Positions 54,101 through 64,000 of a DNA stretch of 64,000 bases are shown here, piece after piece (position 1 is the first letter of the stretch; the number at the start of each line of letters is the position of its first letter). The notes under the pieces are model-generated. The model searched no databases. It was not told where the DNA came from and saw nothing but the letters and a program-made list of their open reading frames with translations. The position numbers and the translations under genes are program-made. The DNA is from Cyanodermella asteris (Eukaryota > Ascomycota > Lecanoromycetes > Ostropales > Stictidaceae): NCBI GenBank assembly GCA_900618795.1, contig UYJD01000004.1, positions 1,150,605 through 1,214,604 on the forward strand. The letters run 5' to 3'.

Positions 54101-54772
54101 GCACAGGCTCTTGCTTGGAACCCAAAGGTCCCGAAGAAGCGCGTTCGTGACGAAGACCTCGACGAGGACTTTGCCGCCGTTCCGTCCAGAGATCGGCGGA
54201 CACAAAAGCAGGTGCGCGAATCCAGGCAGACAGCGATCGAGGATCACAATGTGCAGGAGATTTCGGATGACGACATGCAAGACAGTGATGACGAAGAAGA
54301 TTTTGCTACTGCTGCTAACACACAAGCCAACGGCAACTCGAACAGACAGAGGAGATCTTTGCCCGCGTATCTGGCACAGCGTGGCGGCGACCCTGATGCA
54401 CCACTGCCAAAAGAGCTTGCGGATGGTCCCAGGGTTCGAGACAGGCCGGAGCAGCGTCCATCACCAACTTCGCAGCTCTCTTCTCATATGCCAGTCGAAA
54501 GCGCGTCAACAAAGAAGGCACGAGAGGCAAACCGACAAGGGAAGCTGCAAGCCGCAAATGGCATTTCAGCGGGCGAGTCGGAGTCGGAGGGTGAAGATGA
54601 CAGCATTACTGAGCCTGCACCAAAGAAGCAGAGGATAATCGAGGCCCCGAAGCCGTCTCCTGCTCCCAGCCGTGATGGGCTTGCAGGAAGGGGCGGCGCG
54701 AGGGGCGGTCGTGGAAGCATTTTTGCCGGTCGGGGCCGGGGTAAGATCAAGATCTCGAGTATTAAGAAGTGA
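51164..54772 (+). CDS. JmjC-domain protein with zinc fingers, probable chromatin regulator
   Basis: Probable 2-oxoglutarate/Fe(II) histone demethylase-like protein. The start MPAKDRPPAKFGPIPPNLDL at 51164 matches the onset of conserved sequence; the single exon gives 1202 aa. The JmjC core spans roughly residues 200-340 with the metal triad His222-x-Glu224 (in TPAHREMC) and His316 (in LAPHQVWNRG), so Fe binding looks intact. Cys-rich domain 1 starts at Cys444 (CSYCRANIFNRFLTCRNC, then VCMDCYAMG). Cys-rich domain 2 (about 601-665: CHFCCWRHPKWKEAICTTCG to CPRCQKICTCASCKK) looks like the zf-4CXXC_R1 type. The rest is charged and disordered, with acidic runs and a final RGG-rich tail (GGARGGRGSIFAGRGRGK). 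Target residue and partners are unknown. Confidence 0.88.
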   Translation: MPAKDRPPAKFGPIPPNLDLKTLVEETPNFRWVDRISCSAIDEQGVDAFEKTVQYQVINKGLPLIVDGWHNKLESWTFSSQWLADNHGNKYEQARNLSKQEDLPLSIAHYLKNMGVLTDQWTQYNYKDPQRQRLYLKDIDCPELWHEKLREQIPGCVFYLNESTGEIGGPGSVDERNPNGIGMRKGKGAAHSGDLMSCLPPAMRAENLMCYVGTEGTYTPAHREMCASLGQNIMVETSGALDENGKRTKPGSSIWFMTESSERQVVAEYWLSMLGHDIEVEKHFAHINAWRKAPFTVYVVEQKVGDMILIPPLAPHQVWNRGTRTMKVAWNRTTVETLDMALSEALPRARLVCRDEQYKNKSIVLFALNKYYSMLDHVERIKEGTKDDTLRERLIKSPKLKGLRRDFKRLFRLFSNILLSESFSPDLPAEKKVEYLPYDSNVTCSYCRANIFNRFLTCRNCVVPLADGSEDAYDVCMDCYAMGRSCKCISKLEWVEQFPWKDLLEKHELWRKLFIQIDGGPKESSPQPFQSERRFLRERTTAEICQIELKKRPFKDPRKVEPESEPSDDSNDEDVTASGATKKTQKKKKRSEKWLAENLSCHFCCWRHPKWKEAICTTCGSAYCYGTLWRGFDLMPDQILKEKTWDCPRCQKICTCASCKKLEGNKPFEPNGTILGHDTREFADPRSVESLVDFSVSNRHWIKKSGDGDHPDENRRLQRRQSQALREKEQEPANDDDDEDGEGELEEQTPPPPGAPDSRPGTSDDDIPIDPALTGGNADWTELQTRYQVQSQAAKALEAVNGLSRLEQDPDAFRAQAGLERDDSPLFVAPTAPMGEDDDPTRPDPNMFSTPQANGTSKTAKGSKKKSRKSAPPKVVSDLVPEPDPFASSSAPSAANQRFQLQAEKKRMGEAKKAKQLIAARAAMKGLTLNVTLRLAADKLSQFPAGSSRDPNPIVAPQGEMPDEPMPIVESNLPKSVPDAQALAWNPKVPKKRVRDEDLDEDFAAVPSRDRRTQKQVRESRQTAIEDHNVQEISDDDMQDSDDEEDFATAANTQANGNSNRQRRSLPAYLAQRGGDPDAPLPKELADGPRVRDRPEQRPSPTSQLSSHMPVESASTKKAREANRQGKLQAANGISAGESESEGEDDSITEPAPKKQRIIEAPKPSPAPSRDGLAGRGGARGGRGSIFAGRGRGKIKISSIKK

Positions 54773-55418
54773 CGATAATTTCACTACTGGGCGTTTCTTT
54801 GAGAGTCACGATGTGGAATTTGAGGGACTGGACTGATTTAGCGCAGGCGTTGGGAGGAGTCGTCCGGTCTACGGAACTACTGATACACTATTTGAATTTT
54901 CTGATCTGAAGGTGTGGGCCTTTCGATAGCGCATGTCCTACTCTATGTACAGGTGTGAACGCGCGGAGAGGAGGTGCGTCGTGTGTCGACCATGGGTACA
55001 TGTTTAAACCAAAGTGTTTCGACGAAAAGCGGGTATCGAATCAGCTTTCATCTCCACCCCACATGTTGGAAACGGTGGTTGATGTTCGCTTGCGGCAGCC
55101 TGCGCCTTGTCGAGGAGGTCGAGAAGCTGCTGGTATGCGAAAACCTGATCATGAAACTGACATCCTCAACCATGGGTGGCAACGACTGGCATCAGCTCGG
55201 GCGCGCTCTTTGAAAAGTGATGGTTTGGGCACCCTCGGATTGTCAGCAAGCCAGACCTGTTGAATCGCCCATATGTAGATGCCATCCCCACAATTACCCT
55301 AGAGGATCTTTCTCTCATTCTTTCTCTTCTTCGGTCCTACTATCCCTACATTATATTCTTTTGTAGCTTCCTGCTGTTCTGTTCCCCTCGGACAAGCTTT
55401 TGTTGACGGGCAACAAGA
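54773..55418. other. Intergenic region, no gene recognised
   Basis: About 650 bp with the 3' flank of the JmjC gene and the promoter of the P450 gene. A pyrimidine-rich stretch (TTTCTCTCATTCTTTCTCTTC) at about 55310-55332 lies about 90-110 bp before the P450 ATG. Confidence 0.45.
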
Positions 55419-57425
55419 ATGGTCACGAGAGAACTGCGATCCGTAGCACTCGAGCACCTGGCCAGCCTCGAACTGACCTCACAGCGGCTGTTCCTCTTCT
55501 CTGCGATCCTGGTATGACAGTATTCCACTCACTATCCTACACAGCCGCTGACGACGCACCATGTAGCTCTTCGTCTTCCTTGTCTACAAACCCGTCTACA
55601 ACCTCTTCTTCCACCCCTGCGCCAAGTTCCCCGGGCCGTGGACTCGTTCGGCATTCCATTTCCCCTTTCACTTGGAGCAATTCCAGGGCATCGCGCCGCA
55701 GAACACTCATGAGCTACATGAGAAGTACGGGCCGGTTGTGAGGCTGGGACCTGATCGATTGTCGTTCGTGACATCGCAGGCATACAGAGGTGGGCTCACT
55801 CCTTGACGCGGAAGCCCTCCCCACAAGAGCAAGTCTCAGGCTAACAAATCGGTCTCGCCTCAAGATATCTATGGCTTCAGAAACGACCGCAGCCAGATTC
55901 CAAAGGACCACAAACGATTCCCAATCGGCACGATGCATATGATAGCTCTTATAGGTCAGTGCGTCCCTCGTCGCAAAAAGCCCGGGTGCGAACCGTCCGT
56001 GTGCTGTGGTGTCCTTGTGGAACATTGCCGGTACTCACTGTCAACCTGCAGGCTCCAACGACGCCGACCATACTCGCCTCCGTCGCGTGATGGCCCACGC
56101 ATTCTCCGAGACTGGTCTCCGGTCCTACGAGGCCCAGATCCAAACCTACCTGCGCAGCTTTCTGACCCTGCTCCGCAAGCTTTCATCACAATCACATTCC
56201 TCCTCACCAGCGGGCATCAACCTCGATCTCTACCTAGATTTCCTCTCCTTTGACATACTAAGCGACCTCACCTACGGCGACTCCTTCGACTGTCTTTCTC
56301 GGAATGCAACGCACCCTTTCATCCAGGAGATATATCGCGGATGTCATATTCTGCCTGCGATCCTGATGGCGTGGGAATATCGGCCGTTGAGGTGGATGTA
56401 TCGGCTGATGAGAAGTCGGAGGGTGCAGAATGCGTTGGAGGGGACGACATCGGCTTTGGACGATAAGAGAATCAAACGGAGATTGGATGAGGGAACAGAC
56501 AAGGGACCGGACTTCATGACGAACGTAAGTTGGGCGGTATAACCGCATTTGCTCTGGGTCATATTTGAACATGCGAGTATGTGGTCTGGGTTGAATGGTG
56601 AGCTAACGGCAGTGACAGGTTGTCAGAAATAACCTCAATCCCAAACGATCGCCCGTGACGCCTCTCGAGACCCGGGGTCTAGCACTGGTAATCATGGCCG
56701 CTAGCAGCGAGGAGCCTTCGTCCCTGATCGCAGCCGCCATGTACCACCTTCTCCAGGAACCCGCCAAGTTGGCCCGTTTGCAAGCTGAATTGGACGAAAC
56801 GTATGCGCGTGCCGAGGACATCACGTTTGCGTCCCTTCCCGGCCTCAGCTACGTGGACGCGGTGGTGAAGGAAACGCTCCGGATTCGACCGCCGTCGAGT
56901 GGGCACAATGCGAGAAGAACAACGGCGGATACTATTGTGGATGGATTTATAGTGCCACCCGGGGTAAGTTCAAAGAGTTGAAGTGTGGTTCGCTTGCATC
57001 GAGAGCAGTTTTTGCTGACAAATTTCGGCAGACCGCTCTCGAAGTTCCTGCATACGCTGCTGGCCGGTCAACGAGAAATTGGGTCGAGCCAGATACATTC
57101 GTGCCAGAACGATTCCTGCCCGAAGCACCAGCGAAGTTTGACAAAGACGATCAAGAGGCTTTGCAACCTTTTATGCATGGTCCAAGGGGCTGTATTGGCA
57201 AGAAGTAAGCGCGCCCGTGACACAGCTGCACGAAAATCCGTTTCGCTGACTTGTGATAGCTTGGCAATCATTATCATCCGCTCCACCATTGCAAACTTGC
57301 TTTGGCATTTCGACGTTGAGATGACGGATCCAAACCAGAAATGGCTGGAGGAGCAGCCTTTTCGGACTGTCTGGCATCGGCCAGGGCTGCTGGTGAATCT
57401 GACGCCAAGAAAGGGGAGAATCTGA
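55419..57425 (+). CDS. Cytochrome P450 monooxygenase
   Basis: Membrane-bound haem monooxygenase of unknown substrate. Seven exons: 55419-55511, 55567-55789, 55865-55954, 56052-56524, 56619-56963, 57032-57204 and 57260-57425, with introns of 55-97 bp; all phases agree and give 520 aa. The N-terminal anchor reads SQRLFLFSAILLFVFLVYKP across intron 1, followed by NLFFHPCAKFPGPW. The C-helix shows HTRLRRVMAHAFSE, the I-helix ALVIMAASSEEPSS, the ExxR motif is KETLRIRPPS, the PERF-type motif is FVPERFLP and the haem loop is FMHGPRGCIGKN with its Cys intact. Members with this layout often act in secondary metabolism (CYP65/CYP58-like clans), but the subfamily cannot be set by eye. It converges on the SRPBCC gene 240 bp away. 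Confidence 0.92.
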
Positions 57426-57664
57426 TGGACGAGAGAGTGCAATAGATGCATTTGTGCTTGATTGGCAAGAGCAACAGAATGAGAGATGGATCACTCGTTG
57501 TAGCATAGAGTGAATAAAAACGGGCAGAAGAAGTATGAAAGCATTCTCTCATGCCTGGATAAGCAGGTTCATGGCTCGTGAACAGGACTCAGCTGCTTCA
57601 AGCACGTCTTCGTCGAGCGTTGTTAATGGCAGCTGGTATGCAACGTGAAATGCCGTTCGTAGAC

Positions 57665-58297
57665 TCAGCCTTGCTGCAGGGTACTGAGCTTTTCACTCCG
57701 TTTTTTCAAACCCTCAGTCCACTCGTTGAACCTCACTGGCAGTGTATTGCCATACGTCCATTTGACAGCTCTGGCCAGAAAGCCACCCATCGTCTCCCAG
57801 CTGCGAATCTCGCACTTGCCGCTATCAATGACGATGATCTCATGGAAACGCTCGCTTCGAAGTCCCTGCGTCATGAAGCCTCCCTCGACCTTCCACGAGA
57901 TCCGATAGACAGACTCGAGATCTGCCGTGAACGTTGGGTCCGCCAGCATTTCCTCGGGAATATACGTAGAAGGCTCGTCCGGAGTGGAAACATCCACCAC
58001 GCGCAGCTGCGTCGGTGTGTAATTTGTGGGCTTCTTCGGATCCATCACGACCTGGAACGTCATCAATGTACCGATTTGTAATACTGCCGAACTCGATCCA
58101 CCCGGTTGTGAATGTATGTCAACCTTGGGCGCGAAGGTGTTCCACTCGCCGTACTTGGAGGTGTCGATGAGTACGTTCCAAACCACGGCTGCTGGAGCTT
58201 TGATGGTGGTGGAGGAATAGAGAGGTAGTATGACATCGTTTCGAGCGACTGTGGGTGTGCATAGGCCTTCGGCTGGAGGCCAGGATGAGCTGGCCAT
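57665..58297 (-). CDS. SRPBCC-fold (polyketide cyclase/START-like) protein
   Basis: Predicted hydrophobic-ligand-binding protein of the SRPBCC superfamily, which includes polyketide cyclases and lipid carriers. The ATG at 58297 starts MASSSWPPAEGLCTPTVARN; the frame is open 22 codons further upstream, but those residues look unlike the family. The length of 210 aa fits a single domain. The typical opening strand and helix are present: STTIKAPAAVVWNVLIDTSK then YGEWNTFAPKV (the W-x-x-F pattern common in this fold), and the C-terminal helix GGFLARAVKWTYGNTLPVRF. There is no signal peptide. It faces the P450 gene tail to tail; whether the two act on one metabolite is speculation. Confidence 0.8.
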   Translation of the reverse strand: MASSSWPPAEGLCTPTVARNDVILPLYSSTTIKAPAAVVWNVLIDTSKYGEWNTFAPKVDIHSQPGGSSSAVLQIGTLMTFQVVMDPKKPTNYTPTQLRVVDVSTPDEPSTYIPEEMLADPTFTADLESVYRISWKVEGGFMTQGLRSERFHEIIVIDSGKCEIRSWETMGGFLARAVKWTYGNTLPVRFNEWTEGLKKRSEKLSTLQQG

Positions 58298-58915
58298 GTT
58301 CAGGGCTGTATGGAAGAGGCTTTGAGACTTTCGCTCTGAATGAGACTGGTCTTCAGTTTCCAACTAAAGCCTACAGGGCTGGCTGACACATAATCTAGAT
58401 AGACTGGTTCCAGGTGGCTGCATCTTGTCTCCCGTGGTCTATGATGCTTGTTTTCAGTATGAGCAGTCGATCTTGGCATCACGTGCCGCTCTGGTCTTCC
58501 AAAACCATGGTGTTGGTACAAAGTGCAGCCGGTTAATCACTGAATCAGGCTTTCTTCACCATGCTTTACATCATGTCTAACGACAGACAATCGTATGTCC
58601 GATTGCCTTCAATCACTCGTTCCGCTGTCAGGTGGGTAATTCTCAGATCGTCACACACTTCGTTCCCTCGTCAATTTCGAACGGTCCATCTCGCAGTATT
58701 CAAAACAAGACTCACGGCAATATACACAAAAGTCGCAGCATTGTAGCAACTGGCCGGGCCACTGGTACAGCAAACTCTGGTCCCCAAAATTGATGTTTCA
58801 GCCCGCAGGTACAGACGTCATGCCAGCAAATGCAATTCCATTCACGCCTCAAGACAAAAGGGGTATCACAAATACATTACAACCCGTCTCCCGCCGTGCG
58901 CCTGACGCACGCCAT
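58298..58915. other. Intergenic region, no gene recognised
   Basis: About 620 bp between the 5' end of the SRPBCC gene and the 3' end of the CorA-family gene; short frames only. Confidence 0.4.
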
Positions 58916-60739
58916 TCACTCTTTCTTGACTCCTCGCTGCTTCCTGCGCGTCTTGATACCAAGTTTCTGACGCTGTACCTTGTACCATCGGAATATACCG
59001 TCTCGTAATACCCACATGGCGATGACAAATACCACCGGTAACGCTATCTCCCAGAATAGGAGGTCAGAATAATACTGTACCCCAACGAAATAAACGAAAT
59101 TTTGACCGAAATACTTTACGGGGTCAGCAATTTATGGAATCAAGTAGTTGGATTAACACGTACCCCTGTAATAAATGTGAGAGGAAGAAACAAGACGGTA
59201 ACATTGGTGAGTGACCGCATGCTCTCATTTTGCCAAGCTTGGATGGTGTTCCAGATGAGTGAAGACATGTTGTCGCTAGCGCGGCGGATCTGCTCGAGTG
59301 AATCTAGCACGACAGCAACATGGTCTGCGACATCGGCAAGATAGATCTTCGCTGCCGGGGAAAGGGCGACGGTAGTTGTGTTGCCCGTGTTGTGGCGCAG
59401 GTTCACCGGCCGCTGATTGGGATTGTTAGGGTCGAAAGACTGCATAGCATGCATCGCAATCGGCGATGAATGGTCGCGCAACGAGTCAATCAGACCCATG
59501 ATGGGAGACAGCGTCGCGCGGAACTGTGAGACTTCGGAAGAGAGGACATATAGGGAGCTCGTGTGTTGAAGTTGCGGGGACGTCAGGACATTGAGTTCGA
59601 GCTCGTCGATTGCATCTTGGTATGCCGTACATACGGGAAGAGCCATATCGACAATTGCGTCGATCAAGGCTTGCAGGAGGAGGGAGCTGTCGTTGCTGCG
59701 TCGGAGTACTGTGTGGGATTTCGAGTTAAGGCGAGCCACGATCGGCGTCTCGATATCTTCGGCTGAGTGTTCGAAGAAGCTGACCACGGTATTGTCGGTC
59801 GTGAGGAAAAGGGAGACCTGCTCAACGCTGACGTTGAGATGGCTGTTCTTGAGCGCCCGGTGCTCTTCCATGAATCCGATGCGATCCTCGTTCTGACCTC
59901 CGTGGTATCTTTGTAGGGTGCGTAGCCCACTGCTGTCGTTCTGCTTGAGCTGCGCGAAACTCGAGCTCAATTCGTACTTGCGAACTGGATTGGCGGCGCT
60001 TTTCTCGAGATTCGAATCGTCCGATGGATCTGACCTATTGCGCCCGAATAGCGTCTGGAAGAATCCTCGCTTTTCACCCTCCTCTTCCTTTCCATGTCCC
60101 TCCTCGACGTGAATCAGCTTCTGTAGTGGTAGGACGACTGTGAGCTGGTCAGCACATTGCAAGAATCCACACTCTCGCATTCAACTTACCATAAGCATGA
60201 TCTGAGTACCAATCCGCCTTCGTCCGGTTCTTCCTCGACAGCACATCCTCAATCGCCAATGGATGGAAGTTCTTCGTCCTGGCCAGCGCGCTAATAACGT
60301 CCCAGCTCAGCCCATTGACATTGATCCACTTGCAGCGACCCACATCCGCCTTGGCCATGTCATCGATCAACTCCAATATGCTCTCATTGTCGTAGAGCGA
60401 AATCTCGAAGTCATCCTGGCTGAACTGGACAAACGTGATGTCGCACGCGGTCTGGAGATGCGGTGTTCCGCCCGGAAGCAGTGCATTGGGGTCCAATCCC
60501 GGCTCTTCGCCCGGCTTCCAGCGACGGCCCCGCGCACTGTTCGGATTGAACTTGTCGGATGTTATGGAGCGGCGGGGCGCTTTGAAGGTTGTGCGGGCGC
60601 TGCGAAGCGCTGGAACGCCATCGCTGGACTCGCCGCGGGCGCGGATCGGGCTGATTGGAGTGGTGGTAGGAGGTTCAGCGTCGGGAAAGGCATCAATTCG
60701 GTCGCTGGAGGAGGAAGAGCCGTGAGGCCTCATGGCCAT
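58916..60739 (-). CDS. CorA-family metal-ion channel with GQN in place of GMN
   Basis: CorA/ALR/Mnr2-type divalent cation channel. Exons 60739-60190, 60137-59164 and 59113-58916 (introns 52 and 50 bp, GTAAGT and GTACGT donors) give 573 aa in phase. The N-terminus is Ser/Arg-rich and disordered; the cytosolic domain begins near FNPNSARGRRWKPGEEPGLD and includes KWINVNGLSWDVISALA and FHPLAIEDVLSRKNRTKADW, the hallmark pre-stalk motif; the join VVLPLQKLIHVEEGH crosses intron 1. A long stalk helix precedes TNVTVLFLPLTFITG-YFGQNF, split by intron 2. The pore motif is therefore YFGQNF where Mg2+ channels have YFGMNF. The second membrane helix is EIALPVVFVIAMWVL, and the C-terminus is very basic (KTRRKQRGVKKE). 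Ion specificity may differ from Mg2+. Confidence 0.9.
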
Positions 60740-61253
60740 CACGAGATGAAAGTGTCAGGAATGAGCGTATGTCCTAGGATAGGTATGGATGGGAAACAGG
60801 AACGGGAATGCGGCTTTTAGACGGTTTGGGTGGAACGTTTCATTGGGGACTTCAGCTGAAGATCGACCTTGTTGGCGCCAATTTAGGTCGAATTTAGGCC
60901 GTTTTAGCGGCTGTTTCAGCGGATAACAGTGGCCAATCATGCGGATCGATTTGTCCACCAAACGCGTCACGAAAGTGCGGAATTGAGCATCGCCCTGATC
61001 GTTACTCGGTCCACGGTATTGCGATGATGAATCACTCGAGAGTCGAATGGCAGAGTCGCTGAAACGAAGCTAAGCTTCCGGCTATTGATTATCAGGGTCT
61101 CTGCGAAGCCGTCCTCGTTTCGAACAGCAATGGTCATCCCTTTTAATGCTTTTAACTTCGTTGATCATGTCATGCTGTGCTTCAAACCAGCCAGCCCAAG
61201 CACAAAATGATCGACGTATATGATATGCGCTCCAACATATGCAATGCAAGCGC
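60740..61253. other. Intergenic region, no gene recognised
   Basis: About 510 bp with the CorA-family promoter at its left and the 3' flank of the Rad5-like gene at its right. Overlapping short repeats of GGCCGTTTTAGCGGCTG type near 60895-60920 form a weak inverted pattern; otherwise nothing is seen. Confidence 0.4.
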
Positions 61254-64000
61254 TCAGCTTAACAACTCCTTGATATCCTCAATCCTCTGCATACGTTTTT
61301 CTTCCTCGCTCATCATGCCCAAAGAGCTTGCACTGCACAAAATGTTAGCCATATTCAAGCGATAGTCCCCGACTTCAAACTTACATGAACTTTTTCCGCT
61401 CCTGGACTTTCAACATCCTCTGCTCGATACTGTCCGCGACGACGAATCGTGTGACTTTGACTTTACTGTCCTGGCCCATACGGTGTACACGATCTATCGC
61501 CTGAGCTTCGACGGCAAAGCTCCACCACGGATCCATCATGTATACTCTCTTTGCCATGACCAAATTGAGTCCGACACCGCCGGCACGCAAGCTGAGAAGC
61601 AGAACCACACCGCACTTCGACTCCGAGAACTGAGTCAGGACTGCAGCGCGAGCCTTTTGGTTCATGGCACCGTCAAAGCGTAGGTGAGGAATTCCTTCTC
61701 GATCCAGGGCTGGGCCGATCAGGTCAAGGAACGAGGTGAATTGGCTGAATACCACAGACTTCATGTTCGGCGATTCGCGGCGTTGATTCTTGAGCTGTCC
61801 AAGCAGAGCGACTATCTTGGCTGATCCTTCGCTTCCAATACGTCGTAGCGTGATCCGAGGCTTCTTCGGCGCTGGGTTATCGTATAGCGAATTGTTGTCA
61901 TCCTCGGGCTTTTCGTCATCATGCTTAATGATTTCGAACACGTCCCTCGAGTTTATCGGTTCCCTGCAGTTGAAGCATCTGGGTATCTCGTGCTTGTCCG
62001 TCTGGTGCTGGATGTAGTCCAGTAAGCATTTCTTGCACGCGGAATGCCAGCAGCCGGTCACGACCGCTTCAACCATGGGCTCTTCCGCGCAGATGGGACA
62101 CTCGGAGTCAACCTCTTCTTGAATCTGCTTTAGCACGTGGGCGCCAAACTTGTTGACGTCCTGTTCTGACTCAGTTGCCTCGAATCGATCGATCAGCGAT
62201 TGCAGGTCCATGTCGTCAGCAAATCCGTTCGCGACATCTAAAGCCGCATCGGCTTCGGCTTCCTCTACAGCGAGCGCCTTGTTTCTTGTCAGAATAGGGT
62301 GACAGCAAGATTGTCGCAGTCTCAAAAGCTGAGCGAAGATCGTCGTGTAAGACTTCATCAACGTGCCAGCTTCAACGTTAGCGCTGAATGTACGTTTGGC
62401 GCGTAGGTAGATGAAGTCATAAACCTCTCGCTCCTCTTTAGAAAGTTCAATCTCGGCGACGTCAATAGTCTTTGGTGGTAGTGGTACGAGGGCTTGACCA
62501 TCTGGTGTCTTCATGTCCTTTGTTCGACGAATCACAAGCGGCTCCAGAACCGTTTGTACAACGTCTAGCGCCCGCATAAAGTCTTTGGACTCAAACGGCA
62601 CGGTGATGAAGGTTTTCCAGAAAGAAAAGTTCGACCAAGGCTCGACTCTGAGAAAGCGTACAAGCGAGAATAGGTCTTCCAGCCTGTTCACAATCGGTGT
62701 GCCCGTCAAGACCCAGCGATGACGGGCTGCGAGCTCACAACACGCCTTGGCTGTTTTCGACTGTCTGTTCTTGACGAAGTGTGCTTCGTCGAGGATGAGG
62801 CGGAAGAAATCGACCGAGAAGAGCCCACCATGTGCACCTCGTTCCCCATTTCGGGCAGCTACCTGGTTGAATTCGGACAAAACCACACCATAGCTGGTCA
62901 CGATGACGTTGGGAGCGGTTGATGCATTGTCTTCGCAACACAAGCTTTGCAAGTTCGCGGCCTTGTCGCTTCCATAATAGACCATGGTCTTGAGAGATCC
63001 AGCTTTCGACGCTTTTACGGCTTCACTTTCCCATTGCGCCAGCAACGACATTGGAGCCACAACCAAGGTTGTATGAGGAGCCGGCAACACTGAGTCTGAC
63101 TTCTTTCGCAACCTGGGCAGATTATTTACTGTAGATGCAGGCTCATCTGAACTTGTTGAGTTGGTCTCGGGTCGGTGTGAATGTATCAAGCTCAACATCT
63201 CGATCGTCTTTCCTAGTCCCATCTCGTCGGCAAGAATACCACCGAGACAATGCTGTTCCTGTCTTGGGAACTCCAATGACATCTCTCCAGAGTATGGATT
63301 GACGTAGAAATTGTCCAAATTTTCGACGCTTGGAAGCGACTTGTCATCCACGTCTTTCTCCGGCCATCTGTACTCTTCCCAGAGAGGATGTATCAACTCT
63401 TCTCTATCTTGTACCTTTTCGTCTTTTTCTTTCGATATCATCCAGTGCAAGGCCTGCTTCTGATATTTTCGCAGATCCATGACAAATGTTGAAGCTGGCT
63501 CGGCCGTAGGCGTGTCAAAGTCGAATGATTGAGCTTTCTTGTATAGCGTGTCCAGCTGATCCTGCTCGAGTTCCTTGCCTTCCTCCTTCTCTTCGTCAGA
63601 CTCGGTCGGGGACGAGCCCGGAGATTTCTTCGTTTTGTCGGCCTCATACTGCTCGGCTATTTCCGCCGCCTGTAGCAATCCCGCCCTCTTGTGTTTGTCT
63701 GTCAAGGCGTTCTGAGTCGACGGGTGCAGATTGATCTCATCGAATAATCTCACCAATCCGACTTGACGCAGTCTGAGGTCCTGCTCTTCAGTCGTCTCCT
63801 TCTCTTCGAATATACCCGTCTTGCGATTGTTATCCAACGGCTTAATCAACCCACCCTCGAAAGTCTTCCGCAGGAGGTATGCCTTGAGCTGCAGATAGAT
63901 AGTATCGTTGATACGGACGCGATCCGGCGAAAAGACGCACACACCTTCGAATTGGCACACCTGCTGGTCAATCAATGACGAGACCCACGCCGCCGTCTCA
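61254..64000 (-). CDS. rad5: Rad5-type SNF2 ATPase with RING finger, partial
   Basis: Rad5/HLTF proteins act in post-replication repair: a SNF2 translocase carrying a RING E3 that helps polyubiquitinate PCNA. The gene enters from beyond 64000, so the N-terminus (HIRAN domain) is missing. Visible parts in order: an N-terminal piece KTFEGGLIKPLDNN, charged linker, LRKYQKQALHWMISKEK, Walker A GGILADEMGLGKTIEMLSL, DEAH box LILDEAHFVKN, motif III ALTGTPIVN, the inserted RING (CPICAEEP, CWHSACKKCLLDYIQ, CFNCREPIN; C3HC4 pattern), then helicase motifs V and VI (LRAGGVGLNLVMA, AIDRVHRMGQ). A 52-bp intron (61333-61384; GTAAGT, GCTAAC, GCAG) precedes a last exon finishing KFIASSLGMMSEEEKRMQR and DIKELLS, exactly the Rad5 end. 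All catalytic motifs are intact. Confidence 0.94.

Noticed and set aside
1-64000. Retroelements, DNA transposons, virus-like elements, CRISPR arrays, rRNA
   Set aside because: I looked for reverse transcriptase, integrase, transposase and capsid-type motifs, long terminal repeats and regularly spaced repeats and found none. The only regular arrays are the 12-bp ones, which have no spacer structure.

Overview
The window looks like a chromosome segment of a filamentous ascomycete, probably a dothideomycete (the class is inference). The support is gene-dense, roughly half-GC DNA on both strands, many short (about 50-75 nt) GT-AG introns with CTAAC/CTGAC-type branch sites, and fungal families such as HsbA, Vfa1, DUF2408, DUF6594, PQ-loop vacuolar proteins and fungal CorA-like transporters. 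One assembly gap (25 N) lies at 15441-15465.

Left part (1-17.2 kb) is an accessory, metabolism-rich and partly decayed stretch. It holds a secreted GH1-like protein that has lost both catalytic glutamates and shows a frame change (runs off the left edge), an intact acetate kinase, a secreted alpha/beta hydrolase, an HsbA-type surface-binding protein, a copper amine oxidase with one odd base, and a haem-thiolate (chloroperoxidase-type) peroxidase with a suspicious C-terminus. It ends in two clear relics side by side: the C-terminal part of a fungal diterpene cyclase and a heavily frame-broken FMN-dependent 2-hydroxy-acid oxidase.

Middle part (17.3-43 kb): a long acidic hypothetical protein, the ESCRT cofactor Vfa1 (with one zinc-ligand position changed), the dual-specificity phosphatase Yvh1, a 6.4-kb intergenic stretch with a pentanucleotide repeat leading into a 772-aa C2H2 zinc-finger protein, a small membrane protein, a disrupted DUF6594 gene with a duplicated terminal membrane module, a PQ-loop vacuolar transporter and a DUF2408 protein.

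Right part (43-64 kb) is mostly core housekeeping and intact: ribosomal stalk protein P1, the AAA ATPase Rix7, a CorA-like transporter, COQ2, a JmjC/zinc-finger protein, a seven-exon P450 facing an SRPBCC-fold protein, a second CorA-family channel with GQN instead of GMN, and a Rad5-type SNF2/RING protein running off the right edge. The most unusual non-genic signal is a pair of degenerate arrays with strict 12-bp periodicity, one on each side of RIX7. No virus-like element, retroelement, DNA transposon, tRNA or rRNA gene was recognised.
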